From Methylotenera_A sp031369365 (lineage in GTDB: Bacteria > Pseudomonadota > Gammaproteobacteria > Burkholderiales > Methylophilaceae), in contig JANMOP010000079.1 in the NCBI GenBank assembly GCA_031369365.1, positions 1-25,902 on the forward strand: a stretch of 25,902 nt of DNA, read 5' to 3'. This document shows, one piece after another, positions 1 through 6,451 of the stretch. The notes under the pieces are model-generated. The model saw only the letters and a list, made by a program, of their open reading frames with translations. It made no database searches and was not told the origin of the DNA. Within the stretch, counting starts at the first letter, position 1, and each line of letters starts with the position of its first letter. The translations under genes and the position numbers were made by a program.

Positions 1-413
1 TGGCTTATAATCCCGTTTCGGTTTAGCGTGATTACTTGACCGTTGTAGCTCCCTCTCTCACCCCAGATGGCTTATAATGAAGTATGCAAATTTGTGATGT
101 AGTAAAGTGTTGTAGCTCCCTCTCTCACCCCAGATGGCTTATAATTTTTTTCTAGTCCATACCTGACTATGGCAAGTTGTAGCTCCCTCTCTCACCCCAG
201 ATGGCTTATAATTTTCTACGTTTTGATGTAGTAAGCGATTGAGTTGTAGCTCCCTCTCTCACCCCAGATGGCTTATAATTTTTTCCATGGCATTGCTTTA
301 GGCTCATTTGTTGTAGCTCCCTCTCTCACCCCAGATGGCTTATAATCTGCGAATCTTGCGGCGTATTAATTGAAGAGTTGTAGCTCCCTCTCTCACCCCA
401 GATGGCTTATAAT
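1..413 (+). CRISPR. Type II-C CRISPR array (partial, runs off left edge)
   Basis: Six identical full repeats start at 42, 109, 176, 243, 310 and 377, and the last 11 bases of a seventh occupy 1-11. The repeat is 37 bp, begins GTTGTAGCTCCC and ends GGCTTATAAT. The six spacers are all exactly 30 nt, giving a strict 67-bp period. The bases flanking each copy are not conserved, so 37 bp is the true unit. The 5' part resembles Neisseria II-C repeats (known from the family), and bases 14-31 are perfectly complementary to the tracrRNA anti-repeat at 5208-5225. That fixes the crRNA sense as the plus strand, reading toward cas2. The repeat nearest cas2 is not degenerate, so the leader end cannot be decided here. 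No leader is visible, only a terminator at 427-460. Confidence 0.98.
73..78 (+). promoter_or_regulatory. Repeat-borne -10 box (TATAAT), present in every repeat
   Basis: The last six bases of each repeat are a perfect sigma70 -10 hexamer, TATAAT; this entry is the first complete copy. The same box lies at 140-145, 207-212, 274-279, 341-346 and 408-413. No TTGACA-like box sits 17 bp upstream and there is no TG extension. In Neisseria II-C arrays the repeat also ends in a -10 element (TACAAT) that starts transcription inside the downstream spacer; the same role here is inferred. Confidence 0.6.
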
Positions 414-426
414 AGACTCCCGTAGA

Positions 427-460
427 AACCGCGCCAAGCTTAGCTTGGCGCGGTTTTGTT
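427..460 (+). terminator. Rho-independent terminator between array and cas2
   Basis: A 13-bp perfect stem (arms 427-439 and 443-455, loop TTA) is followed on the plus strand by TTGTTTTTG. The T-rich side fits termination of rightward array transcripts best. On the minus strand the tail is only TTT, so it may stop cas2 transcripts less well. It lies in the 61-bp gap between the last repeat and the end of cas2. Confidence 0.8.
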
Positions 461-474
461 TTTGTAAAACACCC

Positions 475-807
475 TCAAAATAGCAACATTTGGTTGGCTT
501 TTACTGCCTTTTCTTGAAAAAGCGGTAGGCCTACTAACAGCTTCATGCTGGCGTATTGCTTTTCGGTTACCGTTAAAACTTTAACTGAGCCATCGGGCGG
601 CAAATTGCTTACTAAGCGTTGCATGTGCTTGGTTTCGGCATCGCGGCCATTTAAAATGCGCCCATAAATCGAAAATTGCACCATATCAAAACCATCGTTA
701 AGTAAAAAACGGCGAAACAGGGTATATGCCCTGCGCTCGGCCTTGGTGACTACTGGTAAATCAAAAAATACCAGTAAGCGCATATAACGCCGCGTCTCTA
801 GGCTCAT
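475..807 (-). CDS. cas2: CRISPR-associated endoribonuclease Cas2 (type II-C)
   Basis: This 110-residue protein is the structural partner of Cas1 in the spacer-integration complex. The start MSLETRRYMRLLVFFDLPV has the beta strand and the conserved Asp after the FF pair that are typical of Cas2. The stretches FRRFLLNDGF and MVQFSIYGR resemble type II-C Cas2 proteins of Neisseria. The ATG lies 5 nt past the cas1 stop, so cas2 is the last gene of a cas9-cas1-cas2 operon. There is no clear Shine-Dalgarno sequence, so it is probably translationally coupled to cas1. Its length is normal for the family. An internal Met at residue 9 is a possible shorter start, but II-C homologues have a similar short N-terminal extension. 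Confidence 0.95.
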   Translation of the reverse strand: MSLETRRYMRLLVFFDLPVVTKAERRAYTLFRRFLLNDGFDMVQFSIYGRILNGRDAETKHMQRLVSNLPPDGSVKVLTVTEKQYASMKLLVGLPLFQEKAVKANQMLLF

Positions 808-812
808 GGCCG

Positions 813-1727
813 CTACATTTCAAACACATGCTGCTGCAAGCCCATCAATATGGGCAGCTCTAATACGCGCTCATTACCGCCCTCATACAGCCTCACTAGC
901 GATTCTGTGACTTGTTCCACACTGGCAAGCACGCTCATATTGCCGCGCGGCATTTGCATATCGGCGTTTAGCAAGGCCACCAAACCTGTTTTGTCGGTAG
1001 GGCTTAACTCGGCCAGCGGGTCTGCATGTGGGTTAACCGCATTAAATACGTGCAAATCTACCAAAGCGCGATAAGGCTCAATCACATCATCTGCCAAGTT
1101 AAAGGCATTTTGCTCGCTGCGGTGAAACAGGCCAATATTGGGCTGAAAACCATGCGCTATCAGTGCACGGGTAATTGCGCCGCGTAGTACGGCATAGCCA
1201 TAATCTAGCATGGCGTTTACCCAGCAATCTTGCGCGCGATTAAAACCTTTGCCAAACAATTGTGGAAAGTAATAGCTGCTGGCTTGCGCCTCCATATTCT
1301 CACTATCGCCCGAGCGCACTCGGCTGGCGTAAGATTCTAAGCGTTCATAGTCACCTTTTTTTGCCAGCTTTAAACAATTAGCTTGGTTACTAATTTTAAC
1401 TTTCACCACCTCAGCCCAAGCCCGCTTAACTTGCGGCTTATCAATATCTAATTGCAAACGCATCATGCGGGTAACGCGGCTGTGGCTTAAAAAAGGTAAA
1501 AATACACCATTAGGTTGATGATTATCGCCAGTAGAATAAAGCGCAACGCCGTATTCGGCACAGGCGGATAATACGGGGTGTGTGAGCGTGATTTCGCGAT
1601 TATTAAGCACAATCACCGCAATATCTTCAAACGGCACACGCGCAGATTGCGCCTGCTCAATCACCAGCGAAAAATGTTCGCGTTTAAGCTTGGCAGGCTG
1701 CGAAATGACTACGCTACGCCAGACCAC
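813..1727 (-). CDS. cas1: CRISPR-associated endonuclease/integrase Cas1 (type II-C)
   Basis: Cas1 catalyses integration of new spacers, acting as a complex with Cas2. This copy is 304 residues, normal for type II. The metal-binding residues are readable: E146 in ENMEAQASSYYF, H202 in GLFHRSEQNAFNL, and the acidic cluster LADDVIEPYR (211-220). The start is GTG at 1727, giving MVWRSVVIS, which matches the usual N-terminus of II-C Cas1. It overlaps the 3' end of cas9 by 14 nt, so the genes are co-transcribed and probably translationally coupled. Nothing is truncated and all expected residues are present, so adaptation is probably still possible. Confidence 0.97.
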   Translation of the reverse strand: MVWRSVVISQPAKLKREHFSLVIEQAQSARVPFEDIAVIVLNNREITLTHPVLSACAEYGVALYSTGDNHQPNGVFLPFLSHSRVTRMMRLQLDIDKPQVKRAWAEVVKVKISNQANCLKLAKKGDYERLESYASRVRSGDSENMEAQASSYYFPQLFGKGFNRAQDCWVNAMLDYGYAVLRGAITRALIAHGFQPNIGLFHRSEQNAFNLADDVIEPYRALVDLHVFNAVNPHADPLAELSPTDKTGLVALLNADMQMPRGNMSVLASVEQVTESLVRLYEGGNERVLELPILMGLQQHVFEM

Positions 1728-4700
1728 GACGTTCTTCTTTTGGGGCTGGGTAGAGGTTACCTAAAACATCGACATTGAATTTGTCTAATGCCAGCGCAGT
1801 TTTAACGCCGATGCCTCTTATCAAGCCTTCTTTACCGATTAGTCTATTACGGTCATGCGCCCAAAGGTTAATCAACCCTGTAGATCTATCGCAGCCAGCA
1901 TAATAACCTGATCTAATTTCACCTTTCAACGTGACTTTTACGAAGTCATTCGGATACAGAGAATAACAAAAAGCAAAACTGTTATCTATCAACGTCCACT
2001 CAGCCTCGTCTTTAAATGCAACTACTGCCCGATTAGGCAAATCTTCCACCTTTTCAGCCAATGCATGATGCACATACACTGGTACTAAATGAAACTTACC
2101 CGCTTTAGTAAACACATCCACCCGCAACATGCTGTCATTTTTAGCTACACCATTGCGTATCGGTATGCCTGAGAGCTTATCTATCACCGTAGTCACAGTA
2201 CGCACGATAGAGCCAAGCCTGTCATCGTTAGTGGGTTTGCGAGGTAACTCACGTAAGCGCGTAATCTCTACTTGTTCTTCCACCGTCATCTGCCGCTTTT
2301 CTTTACCTCGCCCCAAACTTGCTTCTATTTCTTTGGCACGTTTTTCACGTGCATCTTTACCCTCTAGCCATTTTGCAATCGCCGCATAAAGTTTTTCATT
2401 ACGGTGCGGGTCTATAAGCTTATCCATATCTTTAAGCGTCAAGCTAGTAACGGCAACTTTTTGCGTTACGCTACTGGTTTTAGCTAAGCGTTCAGTTTGC
2501 CCATAAATGGTTTCTTTATGCGCCGCACCGCTGTTTCGGCGTTGTGGGGCGCGCGACACAAACAACGATTTTAACGCAGCTATTTCATCATCAGAATATG
2601 TGCCTAAATTGGCTATTTCAGCTCGCATAGCGGCTACGTCATCAACCAACCGTCTTGTTTCTAACTCTTGCCTAAAACGCGTCCAAGGTTCAGGGAAGTG
2701 TTCTTTTAACTGCTGATACATGGCTGAATTCACTATTTCGCCTGTTTCCACATCTACAAAGCCTTCGCTCACTTTGTCTAACTCTTTGCGGCGTGAATAA
2801 TCAGATAAACGCTTAACCATGCTATGGCTACAAGCCGCCACTACAGCAGCATCTAGGGCATGGTGGCGGTCACTTTCAGCGCGGACTTTAGTTAAACGCC
2901 AGTGATTACGTAAAAAAGCGGTCATTTGCCCGCTTAGCACCACACAGCGTTTAGATTCACTGGTTTCCGCCAGTTGCAAAAATTGCTCAACGTAATTTTT
3001 AAAGAAGCGGCAAATATAGCGCGTGTCGTTTAGGTTGCGGTCGCGGAATTCGGTAGATTCTTTTACACCAAAATCTTTGCGTAACAGTTTATTGCGTTTA
3101 GCTAGGCGATAAGTTTTATTGGTGTTTACAAACGCTGCAAAATTGCGCCAGCGCTCACTGTCACTTTTTCCATCAAGATATTCAAAAGGCGTTTGGTTAC
3201 CTTTATTGCGATTTTCTTTTGCATGCACCAATACGCGGTTATTTTTGCTGTCATCAAAGCTGCGAGAGTAAGGTAGCGCGTGGTCTATCTCTACATAACC
3301 TAGGTCAAATAAACGCTCTAAATCAATGGGCTCAATCGAATAAGCACATTTAGATTGTTGCTCGCGATAAAGCTGATATTTTTCAAAATCTTTACCTTTT
3401 AATACTCCAGATGTATTAAATTCCACATTAAACATGGCGCGGTCTTTGTCGTTTCGTTCTTTAAATTCTTTTTGTAAGGTTTCAATTTCTCTGCGCTCAC
3501 TTAAAGGCCGTGATAAATCTCGCGCCATTTCAATGTTCACTTGGTATGGCGCGCCGTATTGTTTGATAAGCGCATTGCACACTTTACGCGCTTGGTTTAA
3601 GGCGCGCAGCACAACAGGGTTGCGTGGAATATCTAAATTCTCATTAAAAATAAGCTTGCCAGTTTTATCGCGTGCGCTGTAAAAAGGCGGCAGATATTTT
3701 AATTTGTCGTCATCTGGTTTAACAAGCTGACTGTGATGATAACCCGCCAGCAAGCAAGCCTCGTCATAGCGCAAGCCTTGCTCCATGTGTGGCACGATTT
3801 TGCCTAAGGCTTTCAGCGATAAATTGCTAAACTTGTCAAAACGCACTCCTAATAGGGCATCGACCATATTTGCTTTATTAGGCAAGTTAAGTTTATTCAG
3901 CTCAAGCTCAACTTCATCGTCTTCTTTATAGATGCTTAGCACCCATGCAATTTGGTCTAGCAAGCTTGCATCACCAGCCATTGCGGCATTCACCATGCCT
4001 TGCCATTCGGTATCTAAGCCATCTTTTAAAGCTTTTTGTAACTCTTTCCACCCAGTCATTTTAATGATTGTTTTTTCTTCAGGGTTTTTAGCTTTTTCTT
4101 CGGTCTTCTGCTTTTCACTGGGATAAGCTAAACCTGCAAATGTAAATTGACCTTTACTAAGAGGTGACTCATTAACAAGTGCTGCGGCCAACTGCTTATA
4201 AGTTATCTCACCACCGGCATAGCTATAAGGTAAAGATAAGGCAATTTTTCGTTCAGCTTCGTTAAGTAGACGCGTGATGCCACCCACTGTAATTTTGATG
4301 TTATTGTTTAGTACAGTAAGCCAAACGTGCCGCTCGGCAGTGAAGCTGGCTTTGGGTGCACGAAATTCTGGTTTTTCGCCATTGCGCCCATTTTCAAACG
4401 TACATTTGCCCAACATTTTCAGCAAAGCTTCGCCTGACAATGATGGCTTTTGCGCCCAAAATAAACCTATTTTGGGGTCTAACAGCTTGGTTTCTAATTC
4501 TGAACTTGTATGCGGGTTATTAAATGCACGTTGCTGTTTAAATAATTCTACAAACTCGTCATTCAGTAAGGCACGCTCTAAAGCCTTGCTGTACTCGCCT
4601 TGTTTGTTGCGCTGCGCTTGGGGAAACTCTGCTAACACCATTTCGGCAGCCGTGCGGTAACCTTTTTCTTCCATTAACTTATTGGTTGCCGCTAACCCTT

Positions 4701-5178
4701 TTTTAACTTTACCCGTTTCACCTGTGCTATCGCCATCTGCTTTTAGCTTTTCAGCTTTACTTACCCAGTGAAAACCACGATGTTTACACAAGTGATAAAT
4801 TACCCTCGCCCATTCTTCAGGGTTGAGTTGGCGGTCTAGTCCATGTTTGCGAAGCTCCCATAGTGAAGTGGCAAATGGATTCTCTGGTTTAAATATCGCC
4901 ACGTCATTAATTAAGCCATGTTTTTTAAGTAAGCGCGCCACTTTAGTAAGCCGCCAAGCTCGGCGGCGCAAGCGGCGGCGCATTAGCCTTGCCGTGCGCC
5001 TTGCTAGGTTGAGAGATTCACCTTCCTTAGCCGTTTCAGCTTTATCAAAAGCGCGCACCCCTAAATCCACAATTCTCGTTTCATTGAGCACCGCCCAACC
5101 CACGGAAGCGATACCAATATCAAAACCAAAAGTGAGATTGCCTAAATTTGAGCCGTTTAAATTTTGCTTGCTTTGCAT
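1714..5178 (-). CDS. cas9: CRISPR-associated endonuclease Cas9 (type II-C)
   Basis: Cas9 is the RNA-guided double-strand DNA nuclease of the locus, 1154 residues from the chosen ATG at 5178. RuvC-I is at 17-30 (FGFDIGIASVGWAV, D20), the Arg-rich bridge helix at 59-77, RuvC-II around E550 (VNIEMARDLS), the HNH domain around H633 (YVEIDHALPYSRSFDD), and RuvC-III at H773 and D776 (RHHALDAAVVAACS). The remainder is the PAM-interacting C-terminus. All catalytic residues are present. The frame stays open to 5322, but that extension would translate the tracrRNA gene. The ATG at 5178 has an AAGGA ribosome site and puts RuvC-I near the N-terminus as in homologues. With no csn2 or cas4 and the order cas9-cas1-cas2, this is subtype II-C. 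It is somewhat longer than the Neisseria enzyme (1082 aa). Confidence 0.97.
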   Translation of the reverse strand: MQSKQNLNGSNLGNLTFGFDIGIASVGWAVLNETRIVDLGVRAFDKAETAKEGESLNLARRTARLMRRRLRRRAWRLTKVARLLKKHGLINDVAIFKPENPFATSLWELRKHGLDRQLNPEEWARVIYHLCKHRGFHWVSKAEKLKADGDSTGETGKVKKGLAATNKLMEEKGYRTAAEMVLAEFPQAQRNKQGEYSKALERALLNDEFVELFKQQRAFNNPHTSSELETKLLDPKIGLFWAQKPSLSGEALLKMLGKCTFENGRNGEKPEFRAPKASFTAERHVWLTVLNNNIKITVGGITRLLNEAERKIALSLPYSYAGGEITYKQLAAALVNESPLSKGQFTFAGLAYPSEKQKTEEKAKNPEEKTIIKMTGWKELQKALKDGLDTEWQGMVNAAMAGDASLLDQIAWVLSIYKEDDEVELELNKLNLPNKANMVDALLGVRFDKFSNLSLKALGKIVPHMEQGLRYDEACLLAGYHHSQLVKPDDDKLKYLPPFYSARDKTGKLIFNENLDIPRNPVVLRALNQARKVCNALIKQYGAPYQVNIEMARDLSRPLSERREIETLQKEFKERNDKDRAMFNVEFNTSGVLKGKDFEKYQLYREQQSKCAYSIEPIDLERLFDLGYVEIDHALPYSRSFDDSKNNRVLVHAKENRNKGNQTPFEYLDGKSDSERWRNFAAFVNTNKTYRLAKRNKLLRKDFGVKESTEFRDRNLNDTRYICRFFKNYVEQFLQLAETSESKRCVVLSGQMTAFLRNHWRLTKVRAESDRHHALDAAVVAACSHSMVKRLSDYSRRKELDKVSEGFVDVETGEIVNSAMYQQLKEHFPEPWTRFRQELETRRLVDDVAAMRAEIANLGTYSDDEIAALKSLFVSRAPQRRNSGAAHKETIYGQTERLAKTSSVTQKVAVTSLTLKDMDKLIDPHRNEKLYAAIAKWLEGKDAREKRAKEIEASLGRGKEKRQMTVEEQVEITRLRELPRKPTNDDRLGSIVRTVTTVIDKLSGIPIRNGVAKNDSMLRVDVFTKAGKFHLVPVYVHHALAEKVEDLPNRAVVAFKDEAEWTLIDNSFAFCYSLYPNDFVKVTLKGEIRSGYYAGCDRSTGLINLWAHDRNRLIGKEGLIRGIGVKTALALDKFNVDVLGNLYPAPKEERRGLA

Positions 5179-5196
5179 GTTTTTATTCCTTATTAT
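5168..5196 (+). promoter_or_regulatory. Predicted tracrRNA promoter
   Basis: A -35 TTGCTT (5168-5173), a 17-bp spacer and a -10 TATTAT (5191-5196) predict a start near 5203, exactly where the repeat-like tracrRNA sequence begins. The promoter overlaps the start codon and ribosome site of the divergent cas9 gene (ATG 5176-5178). Prediction by eye only. Confidence 0.5.
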
Positions 5197-5202
5197 TAAG
5201 CT

Positions 5203-5294
5203 GTTGTAGCCATCTGGGGTGAGAGCCGTTGTTACAATAAAGAGTCTTAGGACTCTGTATCCAAACCCAGCGTAGCAATGCGCTGGGTTTTCTC
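5203..5294 (+). ncRNA. tracrRNA
   Basis: The anti-repeat at 5208-5225 is perfectly complementary over 18 nt to bases 14-31 of the CRISPR repeat. After a CCGTT bulge, 5231-5238 (GTTACAAT) pairs with the repeat's first 8 bases GTTGTAGC, allowing G-U pairs, to form the lower stem. Next come a 6-bp nexus-like hairpin (5241-5246 with 5251-5256, loop TTAG) and a 10-bp terminator stem (5263-5272 with 5281-5290) followed by TCTCTT. This order, anti-repeat, short hairpin, terminator hairpin, is that of II-C tracrRNAs. It is divergent from cas9 and lies in the region expected to hold the cas9 promoter or leader. The exact 5' end is inferred from the promoter. Confidence 0.9.
5263..5294 (+). terminator. 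tracrRNA 3' terminator hairpin
   Basis: Perfect 10-bp stem AAACCCAGCG / CGCTGGGTTT with an 8-nt loop (TAGCAATG), followed by TCTCTT. In type II-C systems this hairpin is also part of the Cas9-bound guide. Confidence 0.75.
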
Positions 5295-5420
5295 TTATTA
5301 AATCACGAACAAGGTCTAGCAACTGAGGGTTTTAATTAGCCGCCACTTATTATTTAAACAAAAACCTATTTGTTCCGTTTTTTGTATCTAATTTGCAACA
5401 GCTTCTTTTATAATGCCTTT

Positions 5421-6326
5421 ATGATTAAACACTTACCTGATAACCATTCCAACAACTTCATCAAGCTACGTAATAGCTTAATCTCGGCCACTGGCAAGGC
5501 CATTGGCGATTACAACATGATTGAGGATAATGATACCGTGCTGGTGTGCATGAGCGGCGGTAAAGATAGTTACACCATGCTGATGATGTTATTAGCTTTA
5601 AAAGAACGTGCGCCGATTGATTTTAAATTGATTGCGATGAATTTAGACCAAAAGCAGCCGAACTTCCCCGAACATATTTTGCCCGAATATTTTAAAAGCC
5701 TAGGTGTGGATTACCGCATTGTAGAGGCCGACACTTATTCGGTGGTAAAAGAGAAAATACCTGAAGGCGCGACGACGTGTAGCTTATGTTCGCGGCTAAG
5801 ACGCGGTATTATTTACACCACGGCAAAGCAGCTGGGCGCGAATAAAATAGCGCTTGGTCACCATAGGGATGACATTGTAGAAACGCTGTTTTTGAATATG
5901 TTTTTTGGCGCAAAATTAAAAGCCATGCCGCCCAAATTGGCGACGAATGATAAGCAAAATATCGTCATCCGCCCGCTGGCATATTGTGCTGAGAAAGATA
6001 TTGCCAGCTACGCGCGGCAAATGGCGTTTCCGATTATTCCTTGCGATTTATGCGGCAGCCAGCCCAATTTGCAGCGCCAGAACGTAAAAGCGATGTTGCA
6101 AGCGTGGGAGCTGGAGCAGCCAGGCCGTGTGAATAATATCTTCCGCGCCATTGGCAATGTAGAACCATCGCACTTGGCCGATTTTGATTTATACGATTTT
6201 AAAGGTTTAACGCAAGCTGAAAATACTGATGAAGACCCGCTATTCGGCGATATTGCGACTGAAGGCAATGCCTTAAATTTTGCCAGCAACGATGGCACGC
6301 GCATTGAATTTTCGCGTAACAAATAA
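5421..6326 (+). CDS. ttcA: tRNA 2-thiocytidine(32) synthetase TtcA
   Basis: TtcA thiolates cytidine 32 of certain tRNAs, using ATP and an Fe-S cluster. This copy is 301 residues from ATG 5421. The PP-loop ATP-binding motif SGGKDS is at 45-50. The cluster/thiolation cysteines are C120 and C123 (TTCSLCSRLRRG) plus C208/C211 (IIPCDLCGSQPNLQRQ). The motifs NLDQKQP and ALGHHRDDI are close to E. coli TtcA. An upstream TTG at 5370 would add 17 hydrophobic residues that homologues lack, so ATG 5421 is preferred. There is no Shine-Dalgarno before it, and a perfect TATAAT at 5409-5414 places the likely transcript start at or next to the ATG, suggesting a leaderless or near-leaderless mRNA. It is unrelated to the CRISPR genes and marks the edge of the core chromosome. 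Confidence 0.96.
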   Translation: MIKHLPDNHSNNFIKLRNSLISATGKAIGDYNMIEDNDTVLVCMSGGKDSYTMLMMLLALKERAPIDFKLIAMNLDQKQPNFPEHILPEYFKSLGVDYRIVEADTYSVVKEKIPEGATTCSLCSRLRRGIIYTTAKQLGANKIALGHHRDDIVETLFLNMFFGAKLKAMPPKLATNDKQNIVIRPLAYCAEKDIASYARQMAFPIIPCDLCGSQPNLQRQNVKAMLQAWELEQPGRVNNIFRAIGNVEPSHLADFDLYDFKGLTQAENTDEDPLFGDIATEGNALNFASNDGTRIEFSRNK

Positions 6327-6379
6327 ATTCAAATAAGCCCATTCTCTAGCTTTAATTTAATTTATTAACAATTGTTTTA

Positions 6380-6409
6380 TTGTCTAGTTGCTAGTTAGCT
6401 TGCTATTAT
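6380..6409 (+). promoter_or_regulatory. Candidate topA promoter with overlapping hairpin
   Basis: TTGTCT (6380-6385), 18 bp, then TATTAT (6404-6409). A perfect 7-bp inverted repeat (TTGCTAT 6400-6406 and ATAGCAA 6411-6417, 4-nt gap) overlaps the -10 box. It could be an operator or a weak ttcA terminator; neither is shown by the sequence alone. Confidence 0.4.
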
Positions 6410-6451
6410 CATAGCAATTTACTAATTATTGCTTTAATTTCATGGGTCTCG

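Noticed and set aside
146..175. Small palindrome CCATA...TATGG inside spacer 3
   Set aside because: A 5-bp stem in one spacer is easily random and not shared by the others.
5180..5202. A guide segment of a long tracrRNA targeting the cas9 promoter
   Set aside because: I looked for a second copy of the 3' part (ATTAAGCT) in 5180-5345 on both strands and found only TTATTAA without the seed end; no target is supported.
5179..5322. Upstream extension of cas9 by 48 codons
   Set aside because: It would translate the tracrRNA gene, has no family similarity, and places RuvC-I unusually far from the N-terminus. ATG 5178 has a ribosome site.
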